Part shown: positions 8,960 to 18,379 of the stretch, one piece after another
How the letters are laid out: each line of letters opens with the position of its first letter
Position numbering within the stretch: position 1 is the stretch's first letter
The notes under the pieces: model-generated
What the model saw: the letters and a program-made list of their open reading frames with translations, nothing else
Databases searched by the model: none
Told to the model about the DNA's origin: nothing
Translations under genes and position numbers: made by a program
NCBI RefSeq assembly: GCF_903064525.1
Contig: NZ_LR797830.1
Location: 1,426,001 to 1,490,000, forward strand
Length of the DNA stretch: 64,000 bases
Direction of reading: 5' to 3'
Source of the DNA: Methylacidimicrobium sp. AP8
Lineage (GTDB): Bacteria > Verrucomicrobiota > Verrucomicrobiia > Methylacidiphilales > Methylacidiphilaceae

Positions 8960-9098
8960 GAGGATTCTCCTTTTTTTCTTGGGGCCGGCAGGGGACGCCG
9001 GCCGCCGCGGCGCGGCTTACTTTCCTTTCTCTCTATCCGCCGGCCTTCCTCCGGTCAAGGAGGATGGTTCCGGCCGCCTCTCCCGCCGCAGCCGGCAA

Positions 9099-9953
9099 TC
9101 AGGAAAAGACCACCGTCTTCCGGCCGTAGACCAGGATCCGGTTCTCCACCTGCCAGCGGACCGCGCGGGAGAGGACGACCTTCTCGAGATCCTGTCCCTT
9201 CCGCACTAGGTCGGGAACCTGATCGCGGTGCGAGATGCGGACCACGTCCTGCTCGATGATCGGCCCGTCGTCGAGGATTTCGGTGACGTAGTGGCTCGTG
9301 GCTCCGATCAGCTTCACCCCGCGCTCGTAGGCCTGGTGGTAGGGCTTGGCCCCCGAGAAGGCCGGAAGGAAGGAGTGGTGGATGTTGATGATCCGGTTCG
9401 GGAAACGGCCGACCATCGCCGGCGAGAGAATCTGCATGTAGCGGGCGAGCACGACCAAGTCGATCCGGTGCGCCTCCAGAAGCTCGATCTGGCGGGCCTC
9501 GGCCTCCTCCCTGCGTCCGGGCACAATCTCGAAACGGTAGTAGGGGATGCCGCAAGCGGCGGCGATCCACTCGCCCTCGGAGTGGTTGCTCACGATCAAG
9601 GGGATCTCGCAGGCGAGCTCGCCCGCTCGATGCCGGTAGAGCAGGTCGACAAGACAGTGGATCTGGCGGGAGACGAAGACGGCGACCCGGGGCCGCTGGA
9701 AGGAAGAGGCGAGGCGCCACTCCATGCCGAAGCGCCGCGCAATCGGTCCGAAGCGAGCGGGGACCTCCGAGAGATCGAGAGAAAACCCTTCGAGATCCCA
9801 TTCGACCCGCATCAGAAAAAGACCCAGCTCGGCGTCCTGGTGCTGGTCGGCGTGGAGGATATTGCCCCCATGCTCGAAAAGAAAGTCGGCGATCGCCGAA
9901 ACCAGGCCCTTTTGGTCCGGGCAGCTGATCAAGAGCACGGCGCTTCCGGCCAT
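9099..9953 (-). CDS. purU: formyltetrahydrofolate deformylase
   Basis: 284 residues. The N-terminal ACT domain (LISCPDQKGLVSAIADFLFE) is followed by the formyltransferase fold with IPYYRFEIVPGRREEAEARQ, RYMQILS, and the active-site run INIHHSFLPAFSGAKPYHQA with ATSHYVTEILDDGPIIEQD. It hydrolyses 10-formyl-H4folate to formate and H4folate, feeding formate to purine synthesis or to formate oxidation. The ATG at 9953 starts exactly at the ACT domain; the open frame upstream to 10100 is low-complexity and is rejected. It lies upstream of pgm on the same strand with 139 bases between. Confidence 0.97.
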   Translation of the reverse strand: MAGSAVLLISCPDQKGLVSAIADFLFEHGGNILHADQHQDAELGLFLMRVEWDLEGFSLDLSEVPARFGPIARRFGMEWRLASSFQRPRVAVFVSRQIHCLVDLLYRHRAGELACEIPLIVSNHSEGEWIAAACGIPYYRFEIVPGRREEAEARQIELLEAHRIDLVVLARYMQILSPAMVGRFPNRIINIHHSFLPAFSGAKPYHQAYERGVKLIGATSHYVTEILDDGPIIEQDVVRISHRDQVPDLVRKGQDLEKVVLSRAVRWQVENRILVYGRKTVVFS

Positions 9954-10080
9954 TCGGCTGCTTTTCCTCTTTCGGAGCAAACGCGAAAGGGGGGCTCGTC
10001 GCCCCCCGCTTCCTTTTTGCCGGAAACGACTCGCCGCCGCCAAGCAAAATGGCGGCCTCGCCGACTTTTCTTCTTTTGGG

Positions 10081-11757
10081 CTACTTCGCCGCCTCCTCAT
10101 CCGCGGTCGCGCGGCGGAGCCGGCTCGGCAAAAGCTCTCCCGCCCGTTCCAGAATCGGATACGCCGCGGAGGCCACGATCAAGCCGTTGATCCGCTTGAG
10201 CTGCCGCACCACCTTCACTTCGAGGGCGCCCGCGGGATCCGGATCGGCGGGGTTGGCCCGCATCCTTTCGAAATGGGCTGCGGAAGCCCTCGCTTCCAGA
10301 CCGCGAAAGGCGTCCTTCTCCTCCGCGAGCATCCGCGCGACGCGCAGGTCCGGGGTGACGAAGAGCGCAGCGGCCCGCTGCAGATTGGCGAGAATGCGGT
10401 CGAGGATCGAGGAGAGCTCGGCTTGGGCGTCCGGAGGGAGCACGAGGTTCTTTTCGATCCGCTCCACGGCGAGGGCCAGCAGCTCCTTGTCGGCGACTCC
10501 CGCGGCCTGCTCCAGGCTGGCCGAGAAGAAGAGGATATCCTCGAGCTTGGAACGCTCCGCCTCGCTCATCATGTCGCGGTCCACGGCGCTCAGATAGCTC
10601 CGCGTCGCCTGGTGAATCTTGTCGACGGCCTTGCCGATGCGCTTGATGGAAGCCGGCTGGAGGCGATCTCCCCGCAGAAAGATATCCCGGGACCTTTCGA
10701 GCATGCCCTTGAGGAGATCGGCCAGGCGGAGCGCCTCCCGCGCGGCGTTCCCCAAGGCGACGGCGGGGGTGCCCAGGAGCGCCGGATCCAAATAGAGCGG
10801 CTGACCCAAGGACTCCTTGTCCTTCCGGTCGGGGAACCACGCGGCCAAGAGCCGTCCATAGGTGGAGAGCCAAGGGAAGAAGAGCAAGGCCAGAGCGAGA
10901 TTGAAGAAGGTATGAAAGTCGGCGACCGCCCGCGCCGGGTTCGGCTCCCAGGCGGCCAGCCAGGCGGCGGCCTGCGGCAGGAAAAGGAGCCCGCCCACAA
11001 AGCCGAACAGACGGTTGAGAAGATTGCCGATCGGCAGCCGCCGGAACGCCGGATCGGTCCCCGTAGTGCTTTCGAAGACCGGGTTGATCGCCGCACCTAA
11101 GTTGGCTCCGACGGTCAGAGCCAGGGCGGCGGGAAGCGATACCACTCCCTTCGCGGCGAAGGAGGCAACCAAGAGGATCGCCGCCGCGCTCGAGTGGGCC
11201 GCCCACGAGAAGGCGGCCCCGCACAGCGCTTCGAGGAGCGGCTGCCGGGAGGCCGCTTCGAGAAAGCTCCGGAGCGCCGGGGCATCGGTGTAGGAGTCGG
11301 CCAGATGCACCATCTGGTGGAGGGCCGAGAGGATCAGGCCGAGCCCGATGAAGACCCGCCCGAGGTCGTGCGCGGTCGTGTTGCGGGATCCGAAGAGAAG
11401 GTAGCCCGCCAGAACCGCGGCGGGGGCGGCGGCAAACACCGGGAAGGAGAGAACCTGGACGATGAGGGTCGTTCCGACGTTAGCCCCCAGCATGACCGCA
11501 AGGGCGGGGACCAAGCCGACTACCTTCTTGGCGACGAACCCGGTGGCCATGAGAGCCGTCGCGGTGCTGCTCTGCAGGAGCGCGGTGATCAGGATTCCGC
11601 CCAGGAACGCGCGCCAGCGGCTACCGAGCGCCTTCCCCATCAGAAGGCGGAGCCGCGGGCCGAACGCGCGCTGCAGACCGGTGCGCACCATCCGCACCCC
11701 CCAGAGCAGCAGCGCGGCCAGACCCGCGAGGTCGATGAGGGCGAGGGGGAGTCCCAT
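10081..11757 (-). CDS. Na+/phosphate symporter family protein with PhoU-like domain
   Basis: 558 residues. The N-terminal two-thirds is hydrophobic with two related repeats, each carrying the QSST-type motif: LLQSSTATALMATGF in the first and the related AHSSAAAILLVASF in the second. The GANVGTT and GANLGAAINP motifs also belong to the NptA/YjbB family of sodium-coupled phosphate transporters in the inner membrane. From about residue 340 the protein becomes soluble and helical, matching a PhoU-like regulatory domain. I chose the ATG at 11757, where hydrophobic sequence begins. It follows a 127-base gap after purU and diverges from the glycosyltransferase gene. Confidence 0.9.
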   Translation of the reverse strand: MGLPLALIDLAGLAALLLWGVRMVRTGLQRAFGPRLRLLMGKALGSRWRAFLGGILITALLQSSTATALMATGFVAKKVVGLVPALAVMLGANVGTTLIVQVLSFPVFAAAPAAVLAGYLLFGSRNTTAHDLGRVFIGLGLILSALHQMVHLADSYTDAPALRSFLEAASRQPLLEALCGAAFSWAAHSSAAAILLVASFAAKGVVSLPAALALTVGANLGAAINPVFESTTGTDPAFRRLPIGNLLNRLFGFVGGLLFLPQAAAWLAAWEPNPARAVADFHTFFNLALALLFFPWLSTYGRLLAAWFPDRKDKESLGQPLYLDPALLGTPAVALGNAAREALRLADLLKGMLERSRDIFLRGDRLQPASIKRIGKAVDKIHQATRSYLSAVDRDMMSEAERSKLEDILFFSASLEQAAGVADKELLALAVERIEKNLVLPPDAQAELSSILDRILANLQRAAALFVTPDLRVARMLAEEKDAFRGLEARASAAHFERMRANPADPDPAGALEVKVVRQLKRINGLIVASAAYPILERAGELLPSRLRRATADEEAAK

Positions 11758-11992
11758 AGCGGGAAAAAAGGAGCGGTATCGGCTTGGCGGCCGGAGCCAT
11801 GCTGGTCTATGAACCACCGTCAGGGAGGACCGCAACTCTATTCTGCGGCAGAAGGACTTTCGGCGGGGGAAAAATGCGCTTCTTGGATCGGAAGGTTTCT
11901 CTTGATCGCGGTAATTCGATCAGAAAAGATTCGGCGCCTTCCCGCCGCCCGGAGGGGCCCCGCGCGGCCGTCGGCGTCCCCGGAAGCGAGCG

Positions 11993-12028
11993 CCGGCTAG
12001 CGGCGGTGAACGGGACTTCCGCTACCGG
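11993..12028 (+). promoter_or_regulatory. hairpin in the glycosyltransferase leader
   Basis: CCGGcTAGCGG pairs with CCGCTACCGG, ten base pairs with a single bulged C and a 15-base loop. It ends 18 bases before the ATG of the glycosyltransferase, directly upstream of the purine-rich ribosome-binding stretch. There is no T tract, so it is not a simple terminator. A role in translation control or mRNA stability is inference. The rest of the 11758-12046 gap shows nothing recognisable. Confidence 0.35.
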
Positions 12029-12046
12029 AAAAGAGGCAAAGAGCGT

Positions 12047-13507
12047 ATGATCTGGGTCATCTTGTCGGTTATTGCGGTCGCTTTGGCGCCCCATGCGGCA
12101 CACCGCCTATCGCTTTTAATCCGCCTGCGCCGTCTGCGCAACGAACCTCCCCCTCGCCCGGCCGGTGCGCCAAGCCCCATGGTCACGGTGCAGCTTCCGA
12201 TCTACAACGAGCGGTTCGTCGTCGAACGGCTGCTCCGTTCGGTCGCCGCGCTCGATTATCCACGCGACCTGCTGGAAATCCAGGTTCTCGACGATTCCAC
12301 CGACGCCACGAGCGAGGAGATCCGGCGGATCATCGCGGATCTTCTCCCTTCCGGCGTCTCGATCGCCCACATCCGCCGTCCGGCTCGGGCGGGCTTCAAG
12401 GCCGGCGCGCTCCAGTACGGCCTGGAGCGGGCCCGAGGAGAGTTCATCGCGATTCTGGACGCCGACTTCGTCCCGCCCGCCGACTTCCTCCGCAAGGCCG
12501 TGCCCTATTTTGCCGACCCTCGCGTAGGAATGGTGCAGGCCCGTTGGGGCTTCCTCAATCGCGAGGAAAATCTCCTCACCCGCTGCGAGGCGCTCTTTCT
12601 CGACGGCCATTTTCTCCTGGAGCAGGCGGTGCGCGCGCAAAGCGGCCTCTTTTTCAACTTCAACGGAACCGCGGGCCTCTGGCGCAAATCCTGCATCGAG
12701 GACGCGGGGGGATGGGACGGCGGGACCCTCACGGAGGATCTCGATCTGAGCTACCGTGCCCAGTTCCGCGGTTGGCGTTTCGTCTACGCGCCGGAAATCG
12801 TAGTGCCAAGCGAGCTTCCCGCCCCGATCACCGCCTTCCGGACCCAGCAGCATCGTTGGGCCAAAGGGGCGATCCAGACCGCACGGCGGCATCTGCCCAC
12901 GCTCTTCACGGGCGCTTTCTCCTGGCGCCACAAGATAGAAGGAGGCTTCCACCTCCTCGCCCATACGATCCATCCCCTCGTGGCCGCCTTAGCCCTCCTC
13001 AACCTAGCCGTTCTGCTCGCTCCCTGTCCCTCCTCCTCCCTGCAGCCGGTGGTTTCCTATCTTTTTACGGGCCTCTCTTTCTCCTTCTTGCTCTATCTGC
13101 TGGCCGTCCAACGCCTGGAGAAGGGGAAGCTCGACCAGAACGCATGGGCGCTCCTGCCGGCTTCCCTCGCTCTCTCCATCGGCATGAGCTTCGCCAACAC
13201 CCGCTCGGTGATCGAGGGGATGCTCAACATTCCCAGCGGATTCGTCCGGACCCCGAAACGGGGGGACGGCGCCGCTCGGCCCCCCGGGTGCTCCTATCCG
13301 GCCCGTCATGGCTGGCGATTGCCGCTCCTGGAAACCTTGGTCGCCGCATCATTTCTCTGGGCGCTCGTGGTCACGATCCGCCACGGCTGGTGGCTCGCGC
13401 TGCCAGGCTGCCTTCTCCACCTTTTCGGCTTCGGCTTCGTCGGCGTCGGCACCTTGACCGCGATCCTCAAGGAGAAACAAGAGAGCGCCGCGGCGACCCT
13501 CGCCTGA
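12047..13507 (+). CDS. membrane glycosyltransferase family 2 (cellulose-synthase-like)
   Basis: 486 residues. One membrane segment at the N-terminus (about 1-20) precedes a GT-A catalytic domain with all processive-GT2 landmarks: VTVQLPIYNERFVVERLL, DDSTDATSEE, the metal-binding ILDADFVPP, TEDLDLSYR and the QQHRW form of QxxRW. From about residue 290 there are several membrane helices. It would transfer a sugar from a nucleotide donor to a lipid or growing polysaccharide at the inner membrane. It resembles CsbB/BcsA-like and ceramide glucosyltransferase-like enzymes, but no cellulose operon partner is nearby, so the product cannot be named. Confidence 0.92.
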   Translation: MIWVILSVIAVALAPHAAHRLSLLIRLRRLRNEPPPRPAGAPSPMVTVQLPIYNERFVVERLLRSVAALDYPRDLLEIQVLDDSTDATSEEIRRIIADLLPSGVSIAHIRRPARAGFKAGALQYGLERARGEFIAILDADFVPPADFLRKAVPYFADPRVGMVQARWGFLNREENLLTRCEALFLDGHFLLEQAVRAQSGLFFNFNGTAGLWRKSCIEDAGGWDGGTLTEDLDLSYRAQFRGWRFVYAPEIVVPSELPAPITAFRTQQHRWAKGAIQTARRHLPTLFTGAFSWRHKIEGGFHLLAHTIHPLVAALALLNLAVLLAPCPSSSLQPVVSYLFTGLSFSFLLYLLAVQRLEKGKLDQNAWALLPASLALSIGMSFANTRSVIEGMLNIPSGFVRTPKRGDGAARPPGCSYPARHGWRLPLLETLVAASFLWALVVTIRHGWWLALPGCLLHLFGFGFVGVGTLTAILKEKQESAAATLA

Positions 13508-13513
13508 GGCTCG

Positions 13514-14179
13514 TCACTCCGGCGGTCGGCACGCTTTCCCCCGGCGGGCGAGCCGCTCCAGCAGCAGCTCGGCCAGGGCTTCCCGGTCGGGGGCCGCGGC
13601 CCAGCTCCCGTCCCGCGCCAGAAGCCCGAAACCGCTCCCGTACGCCGGCCCGTTGACGACGCACATGTCGGTTCCCGCCGCAAGGAGCTGCTGCTTGCCC
13701 CGGGCGAGGGCGGCGGCGCGGTCCCCGTCCACCTCGAACTTCCAACCCGTCAGGAGCGCCCGGGGAAAGAGCGGGCGCAACTGCGGCAGCAGCTTCGGCG
13801 CGGGAAGGAGGAGGAGCCGGTAGGAGGAGTCGCTGCCCAGCTTTCCGGCGGCGACGGATCGCCCGCCCGCGTCCTCGATCGAGCCGACGCGGAAGTCCGA
13901 CAGCGCGGCGGCGTGAAAAAGCGCATCGACCGGCTGCTCGCGCGCCAGCGCTCGCAGCTCCCGGGCGAGATCCTCCGTCGTGGTGAACGGCCGGATCGGG
14001 AAATCCGGCGCGGGAGGCTGGGCCGCGGCTCCCGTCCCCCGGAAGCAGACCACTTGGTGACCGGCCTTCGCAAAGACCGCGGCCAGAAAGAGGCCCAAAG
14101 AGCCCGTCGAGGCGTTCGTCAGGCGCCGAACCCGGTCGATGGGTTCGGAGGAAGGTCCGCAGGTCACGACAATCCGCAT
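13514..14179 (-). CDS. CoaB-like phosphopantothenoylcysteine synthetase domain protein
   Basis: 221 residues. It starts with the flavoprotein-like nucleotide-binding MRIVVTCGPSSEPIDRVR followed by TNASTGSLGLFLAAVF, the pattern of the CoaB half of CoaBC. FHAAALSDF and the GWKFEVD region are also CoaB-like, with the Lys in the latter typical of the CTP-using enzyme. CoaB joins 4'-phosphopantothenate and cysteine in coenzyme A synthesis. The CoaC decarboxylase half is missing, so this is either a stand-alone CoaB or a diverged relative. It converges with the glycosyltransferase gene with six bases between stops and diverges from lipA. Confidence 0.82.
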   Translation of the reverse strand: MRIVVTCGPSSEPIDRVRRLTNASTGSLGLFLAAVFAKAGHQVVCFRGTGAAAQPPAPDFPIRPFTTTEDLARELRALAREQPVDALFHAAALSDFRVGSIEDAGGRSVAAGKLGSDSSYRLLLLPAPKLLPQLRPLFPRALLTGWKFEVDGDRAAALARGKQQLLAAGTDMCVVNGPAYGSGFGLLARDGSWAAAPDREALAELLLERLARRGKACRPPE

Positions 14180-14246
14180 GATCCCGTTATCCTATCCGCA
14201 GAATGCGGGCTTGCGCCAAGGGCAATCGTCCTTCATCTAGGGAGAG

Positions 14247-15119
14247 ATGGATGACCCTACCCGGACTTCGGCTTGGCCCACCGATCGGAAGCCCCCGTGG
14301 CTCCGCGCGAAGATCCCTTCGGGGGCCCGCTATGAGGCCCTTCGCCGGCTCGTGGCGGAAAAGAGGCTCCATACCGTCTGCGAAAGCGCGCGCTGCCCCA
14401 ACCTGGGCGAGTGCTGGTCTCAGGGGACCGCGACGTTCATGATCTTGGGGGAGATCTGCACGCGCGCCTGCCGGTTCTGCGCGGTGTCCACCGGGCGGCC
14501 CGGGGGGGTCGATTGGGATGAGCCTCGGCGCGTGGCCGAAGCGGTGGCCGCGATGGGGCTGCGTCACGCCGTGCTCACTTCGGTGGCCCGCGACGAGCTG
14601 CCCGACGGGGGTGCGGCGGTCTGGGAGGCGACGATCCGGGCCGTGCGCGAGCGGAACCCCGGCACGCGCATCGAAGTCCTCATTCCCGATTTCCGCGGCA
14701 GAAAGGAGGATCTGCTCCGGGTCCTGGCGGCCGCGCCCGACATCCTCAATCATAACATCGAGACCGTTCCGCGGCTGCAGAAGCTCGTGCGTCCGCAAGC
14801 CCGCTACGAACGGTCCTTGGGGATCCTGCGCACGGCGAAGCAGGAAGGCTTTCCGACCAAGACCGGGCTTATGCTCGGCATCGGCGAGCGCGAAGAAGAG
14901 ATCGCCTCGACCCTGCGCGAGCTGGCCGCCGAGGGTGTGGACATCCTCACCCTGGGCCAATACCTGCGGCCTTCGGTCCATCACCTTCCGATCGATCGCT
15001 GGGTCACGCCGGAGGAGTTCGCCTCTTGGAAAGCGTTCGCACTCGACCTGGGCTTCCGCTTCGTCGAATCCGGACCGCTGGTCCGCAGCTCCTACCATGC
15101 GGAAGAGCAGCTGATTTAG
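14247..15119 (+). CDS. lipA: lipoyl synthase
   Basis: 290 residues. Both iron-sulfur motifs are intact: the auxiliary cluster site CESARCPNLGEC (C-x4-C-x5-C) and the radical-SAM site CTRACRFC (C-x3-C-x2-C). The C-terminal serine ligand motif RSSYHAE is present. The enzyme inserts two sulfur atoms into protein-bound octanoyl groups to make lipoate for 2-oxoacid dehydrogenases and the glycine cleavage system. No lipB lies beside it. Its 3' end converges with secY across 46 bases. Confidence 0.98.
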   Translation: MDDPTRTSAWPTDRKPPWLRAKIPSGARYEALRRLVAEKRLHTVCESARCPNLGECWSQGTATFMILGEICTRACRFCAVSTGRPGGVDWDEPRRVAEAVAAMGLRHAVLTSVARDELPDGGAAVWEATIRAVRERNPGTRIEVLIPDFRGRKEDLLRVLAAAPDILNHNIETVPRLQKLVRPQARYERSLGILRTAKQEGFPTKTGLMLGIGEREEEIASTLRELAAEGVDILTLGQYLRPSVHHLPIDRWVTPEEFASWKAFALDLGFRFVESGPLVRSSYHAEEQLI

Positions 15120-15165
15120 CCTCTCTTCCCCTGCGGGCGGACCCGGAGCGGAGGCCGCCTCGCGG

Positions 15166-16662
15166 TTAGTGCTTGGCCAGTGAGATCGTCACGCCGGCGA
15201 TGACCAGCAGGCCGATCAAGGTGTAGAGCCAGACGAGGGTGCGTTCTTGGACGGGACCGGACCGGCTGCCGGGCCCGAAGGCCGACTGTCCCCGAAGCTT
15301 TCCTCGCTTGAGGAAGCCGTCGTAGCGGCGCTGGAGGAGGTAGGTCTCGGTCTGCCGCATCGTGTCGAGCATGACGCCGACGACGATGAGAAGGCTCGTT
15401 CCACCGAAGAACTGGGCGGTGATCGCCGGAATGCCCAGCAGGCTCTGCACGAGCATGGGGAGGACCGCCAGCGCCGAGAGGAAGGTCGCTCCCGCGAGGG
15501 TCAAACGGGTCATCGAGAAGTCGAGGAACTCGGCTGTGGGCTGTCCGGGACGGATCCCGGGGATGAAGCCCCCATGCTTCTTCAGGTCATCGGCGATCTG
15601 GACGGGGTTGAACTGGGTCGCCACCCAGAAATAGGAGAAGAAGAAGACCAGCAGCACGGTGATGCCGTAATAGAGCCCTCCGGCGGAAAGAGACGTGGCG
15701 AACCGGGCGGCGGCCGGCGAGTTCGGGAAGAGGAAGCCGATAATGGTCGAGGGAAAGAGGAGAATCGCCTGGGCGAAGATCAGCGGCATCACCCCCGCGT
15801 AATTGACCTTGAGGGGCAAAAACGTGCTCTGGCCTCCGTAAACCTTGTTGCCGCGGACCTGCTTCGCGTAGTGGACGACGATCTTGCGCACCCCTTGGGT
15901 CATCGCGACGGTGGCCGCCACGACCCCGAAGAGGAAGAGGAGGAGCAGCGCGACAAGCAGCGGACTGGAAGCCGAGAGGCTCGAAGGAGAGACGAGCTTC
16001 GACCACCCTTGCAAAAGCGCGGCGGGAAGCCGCGCCAGGATGCCGATTGTAATGATCAGCGAGACGCCGTTGCCGATCCCCTTTTCGGTGATCTGCTCTC
16101 CGAGCCACATGAGCAGCATCGTTCCGGTCGTCAGGCTCAGCACCGTGACCAGCCGAAAGGCCCAACCCGGATCGGGCACCAGAGGGACGCCGAGCCGCTC
16201 GATCACCGAGGTGATGCCGTGCAGGAGCGGGATGCTTTCCGGATTTTCGAACCCGACGGCGAGCAGATAGCCCTGAAAGAGGCAGAGCAGCCCGGTCAGG
16301 ACGCGGGCGTACTGGGTAAGCTTCTCCCGCCCTCCTTCTTCCCGAGCGAGCTTTCCCAGGGTCGGAATGACCGTGGTCAGCAGCTGGATCATGATGCTCG
16401 CGCTGATGTAGGGCATGACGCTAAGCGAGAAGAGGGCGCAATTTTCCAGCGCTCCCCCGCTGAAGAGATTGAGCATGCCGACCACCGAGCCTTGCGCTTG
16501 TTGATCGATAACCGTGCGGAAATATTCGCTCAGCACGTTGGGATTGACACCGGGACAGGGCACCGCCGAGCCCAGGCGGACGACGACGATCACCGCAAGG
16601 GTGAACAGAATTCTTTGCCGCAGCTCAGGGATCTTGAAGCAGTTGACAAACGCGGAAACCAT
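15166..16662 (-). CDS. secY: protein translocase subunit SecY
   Basis: 498 residues, somewhat longer than E. coli SecY. About ten membrane helices are visible, beginning LRQRILFTLAVIVVVRLG. Landmarks are the plug-side stretch NLFSGGALENCALFSL, ISASIMIQLLTTVIPTL, and the C4-C5 and C5-C6 loops with VRKIVVHYAKQVRG and FNPVQIADDLKKHGGFIPGI. It forms the inner-membrane export channel with SecE and SecG. The ATG at 16662 is the one that begins the family homology; the frame runs on upstream without support. It closes the ribosomal block. The gene that commonly follows (adk, map or infA) is not here: the convergent lipA comes instead. Confidence 0.98.
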   Translation of the reverse strand: MVSAFVNCFKIPELRQRILFTLAVIVVVRLGSAVPCPGVNPNVLSEYFRTVIDQQAQGSVVGMLNLFSGGALENCALFSLSVMPYISASIMIQLLTTVIPTLGKLAREEGGREKLTQYARVLTGLLCLFQGYLLAVGFENPESIPLLHGITSVIERLGVPLVPDPGWAFRLVTVLSLTTGTMLLMWLGEQITEKGIGNGVSLIITIGILARLPAALLQGWSKLVSPSSLSASSPLLVALLLLFLFGVVAATVAMTQGVRKIVVHYAKQVRGNKVYGGQSTFLPLKVNYAGVMPLIFAQAILLFPSTIIGFLFPNSPAAARFATSLSAGGLYYGITVLLVFFFSYFWVATQFNPVQIADDLKKHGGFIPGIRPGQPTAEFLDFSMTRLTLAGATFLSALAVLPMLVQSLLGIPAITAQFFGGTSLLIVVGVMLDTMRQTETYLLQRRYDGFLKRGKLRGQSAFGPGSRSGPVQERTLVWLYTLIGLLVIAGVTISLAKH

Positions 16663-16782
16663 CGTGTCTTTCTCTTTTGCAGGCTTCCCCGGGCGCATGC
16701 GCCCACCGCCCGCCGCCTCCATCCGACCTCTACACGGCCGGGGCGGTCGCCCTTTTCCGCTCCCCCCGTACGGAAGCGCCGC

Positions 16783-17226
16783 TTAGGAAAGAATCTCGAC
16801 CTTTCCTCCGGCCGCTTCCACCTTCGCCCGCGCCGCGGCGCTGGCCGCATGCACGACGACCGTGACGGCGCGCGCAATCTCGCCGCCTGCCAGCAGCTTG
16901 ACCCCCGCCCACCGGCCCTTGACGATTCCGGCCGCCCGGAGGCTTTGCTCATCGATACGGTCGCCCGCGACCTTCTCCAGGTCGCGGAGGTTGACCGGGG
17001 CGTAGTCCGCGGAGAAAGCGGCGTTGTTGAACCCTCGGCGGGGCACCCGGCGGATCAGAGGCATCTGCCCGCCTTCGAATCCGATCCGGATGCTTCCTCC
17101 GGAACGGGCCTTCTGGCCCTTGTTCCCTTTGCCGCTCGTCTTTCCGTGCCCCGAGCTCTCGCCGCAACCCAGCCGCTTCCTCCGGTGACGTTCCCCTGGC
17201 CGTAGACGCAAATCATGCAATCTCAT
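16783..17226 (-). CDS. rplO: 50S ribosomal protein L15
   Basis: 147 residues. Starts [20 protein letters not shown] and contains [19 protein letters not shown] and [17 protein letters not shown], all signature L15 stretches that bind 23S rRNA late in assembly. Its ATG overlaps the rpsE stop (ATGA), so no rpmD (L30) gene lies between them as it does in many bacteria. A 120-base gap without visible signals separates it from secY. Confidence 0.98.
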   Translation of the reverse strand: MRLHDLRLRPGERHRRKRLGCGESSGHGKTSGKGNKGQKARSGGSIRIGFEGGQMPLIRRVPRRGFNNAAFSADYAPVNLRDLEKVAGDRIDEQSLRAAGIVKGRWAGVKLLAGGEIARAVTVVVHAASAAARAKVEAAGGKVEILS

Positions 17227-17936
17227 AAGGACCCCTCCGCTTTGGTTTCTACCGCCCGCTCCTGTTCGTTCCTTGCGTTCCGCTTCCCGCGCAACTGCAG
17301 CACTTCGTCCGGCGAACGGAGTTGTTGAAGCGCGAAGAGAGTCGCCTTGGCGACATTGTAGGGATTGCTCGAACCGAAAGACTTCGTCAAGGCGTCTTTC
17401 ACTCCGGCCGCTTCGAGAACCGCGCGGACGGTGACTCCGGCGATTACCCCCGTTCCCGGGGAAGCCGGCTTGATCAGCACCCTGCCGCCGTCGAACTCCC
17501 CGATCGCCTCGTGCGGGATGGTCTGCCCGCGGAGCACGATGGTATCCATCCGCTTGCGCGCGCTTTCGGTGGCCTTTTTGACGGCGTCCGCGACTTCATT
17601 GGCCTTACCGAACCCGACACCCACCTTCCCTTGCCGGTCTCCCACCACGACCAGGGCCCCGAAGCTGTAGCGCCGCCCGCCCTTGACCACCTTGGCGCAC
17701 CGGTTGACGTAGACGACCCGATCCATCAGTTCCCCGGCGACCGATTCGCGGCGCTGGCCCTCCGAACCGCCGCGACGCGTCCTTCGCCTTCCCCGCGGGG
17801 CGGGTCGTTCCGGCGAGCGCCCGAGCCGCTCCTCGGTCGAGGAGGTGAGAGGCGCCGCCGTGGCCACGCCGGTTTCATTCTGCGGGACGACCTCTTGCTC
17901 GTTGCCGCCGCCCGCTCGCGTTTGTGTTGTTTCCAT
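17223..17936 (-). CDS. rpsE: 30S ribosomal protein S5 with N-terminal extension
   Basis: 237 residues. The S5 core begins near residue 70 with [20 protein letters not shown] and continues through [36 protein letters not shown] and [15 protein letters not shown]5 sits at the mRNA entry site and matters for decoding accuracy. The first 65 residues are Gly/Arg/Pro/Glu-rich and probably disordered, an extension absent from E. coli S5 (166 residues). An internal start at MDRVVYV is possible but the frame uses the ATG at 17936 without interruption. Confidence 0.97.
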   Translation of the reverse strand: METTQTRAGGGNEQEVVPQNETGVATAAPLTSSTEERLGRSPERPAPRGRRRTRRGGSEGQRRESVAGELMDRVVYVNRCAKVVKGGRRYSFGALVVVGDRQGKVGVGFGKANEVADAVKKATESARKRMDTIVLRGQTIPHEAIGEFDGGRVLIKPASPGTGVIAGVTVRAVLEAAGVKDALTKSFGSSNPYNVAKATLFALQQLRSPDEVLQLRGKRNARNEQERAVETKAEGSL

Positions 17937-17994
17937 GCCGTCCCTGATCTAATCCGGTCGCAGATTCCTTCGACCGCTCCGCTGCCGTTTCCCT

Positions 17995-18348
17995 CTAAAA
18001 TTCCAATCCGGCTCCCCGCGCCGCGTCGGCCAACGCCGCAACCTTGCCGTGATACAGAAAGCCTCCCCGATCGAATACGACCTTTCGGATGCCCTTCGCC
18101 TTCGCCTCTTCCGCCAGCCGCGCCCCCACCTTCGTCGCTCCCTCGATATTGGCGCGCAGCCCCGCCAGCGCCTTCTGGCGCGTGGATGCATACGCCAGCG
18201 TCCTGCCCTCCCGGTCGTCGATCACCTGCGCGTAGATGTGCTTCCCGGTGAAGCAAACCGAAAGCCGCGGCCTTTCCTTCGAACCCACGACCTTTCGGCG
18301 CGTGCGCAGGTGGCGCCTCTTCCGCATCTCTCTTCGTCCCAGCCGCAT
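17995..18348 (-). CDS. rplR: 50S ribosomal protein L18
   Basis: 117 residues, the usual size. [20 protein letters not shown] and the 5S-rRNA-binding HIYAQVIDD region are visible, with a C-terminal [14 protein letters not shown] typical of L18. It binds 5S rRNA with L5. Order in the block is the standard rplF-rplR-rpsE. Confidence 0.98.
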   Translation of the reverse strand: MRLGRREMRKRRHLRTRRKVVGSKERPRLSVCFTGKHIYAQVIDDREGRTLAYASTRQKALAGLRANIEGATKVGARLAEEAKAKGIRKVVFDRGGFLYHGKVAALADAARGAGLEF

Positions 18349-18379
18349 TTGGTGCTCCTCCGTCCTCTATGCGCCCGGC

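Noticed and set aside
15247-17205. 652-residue plus-strand open frame
   Set aside because: Antisense to secY and rplO; composition typical of shadow frames in GC-rich DNA.
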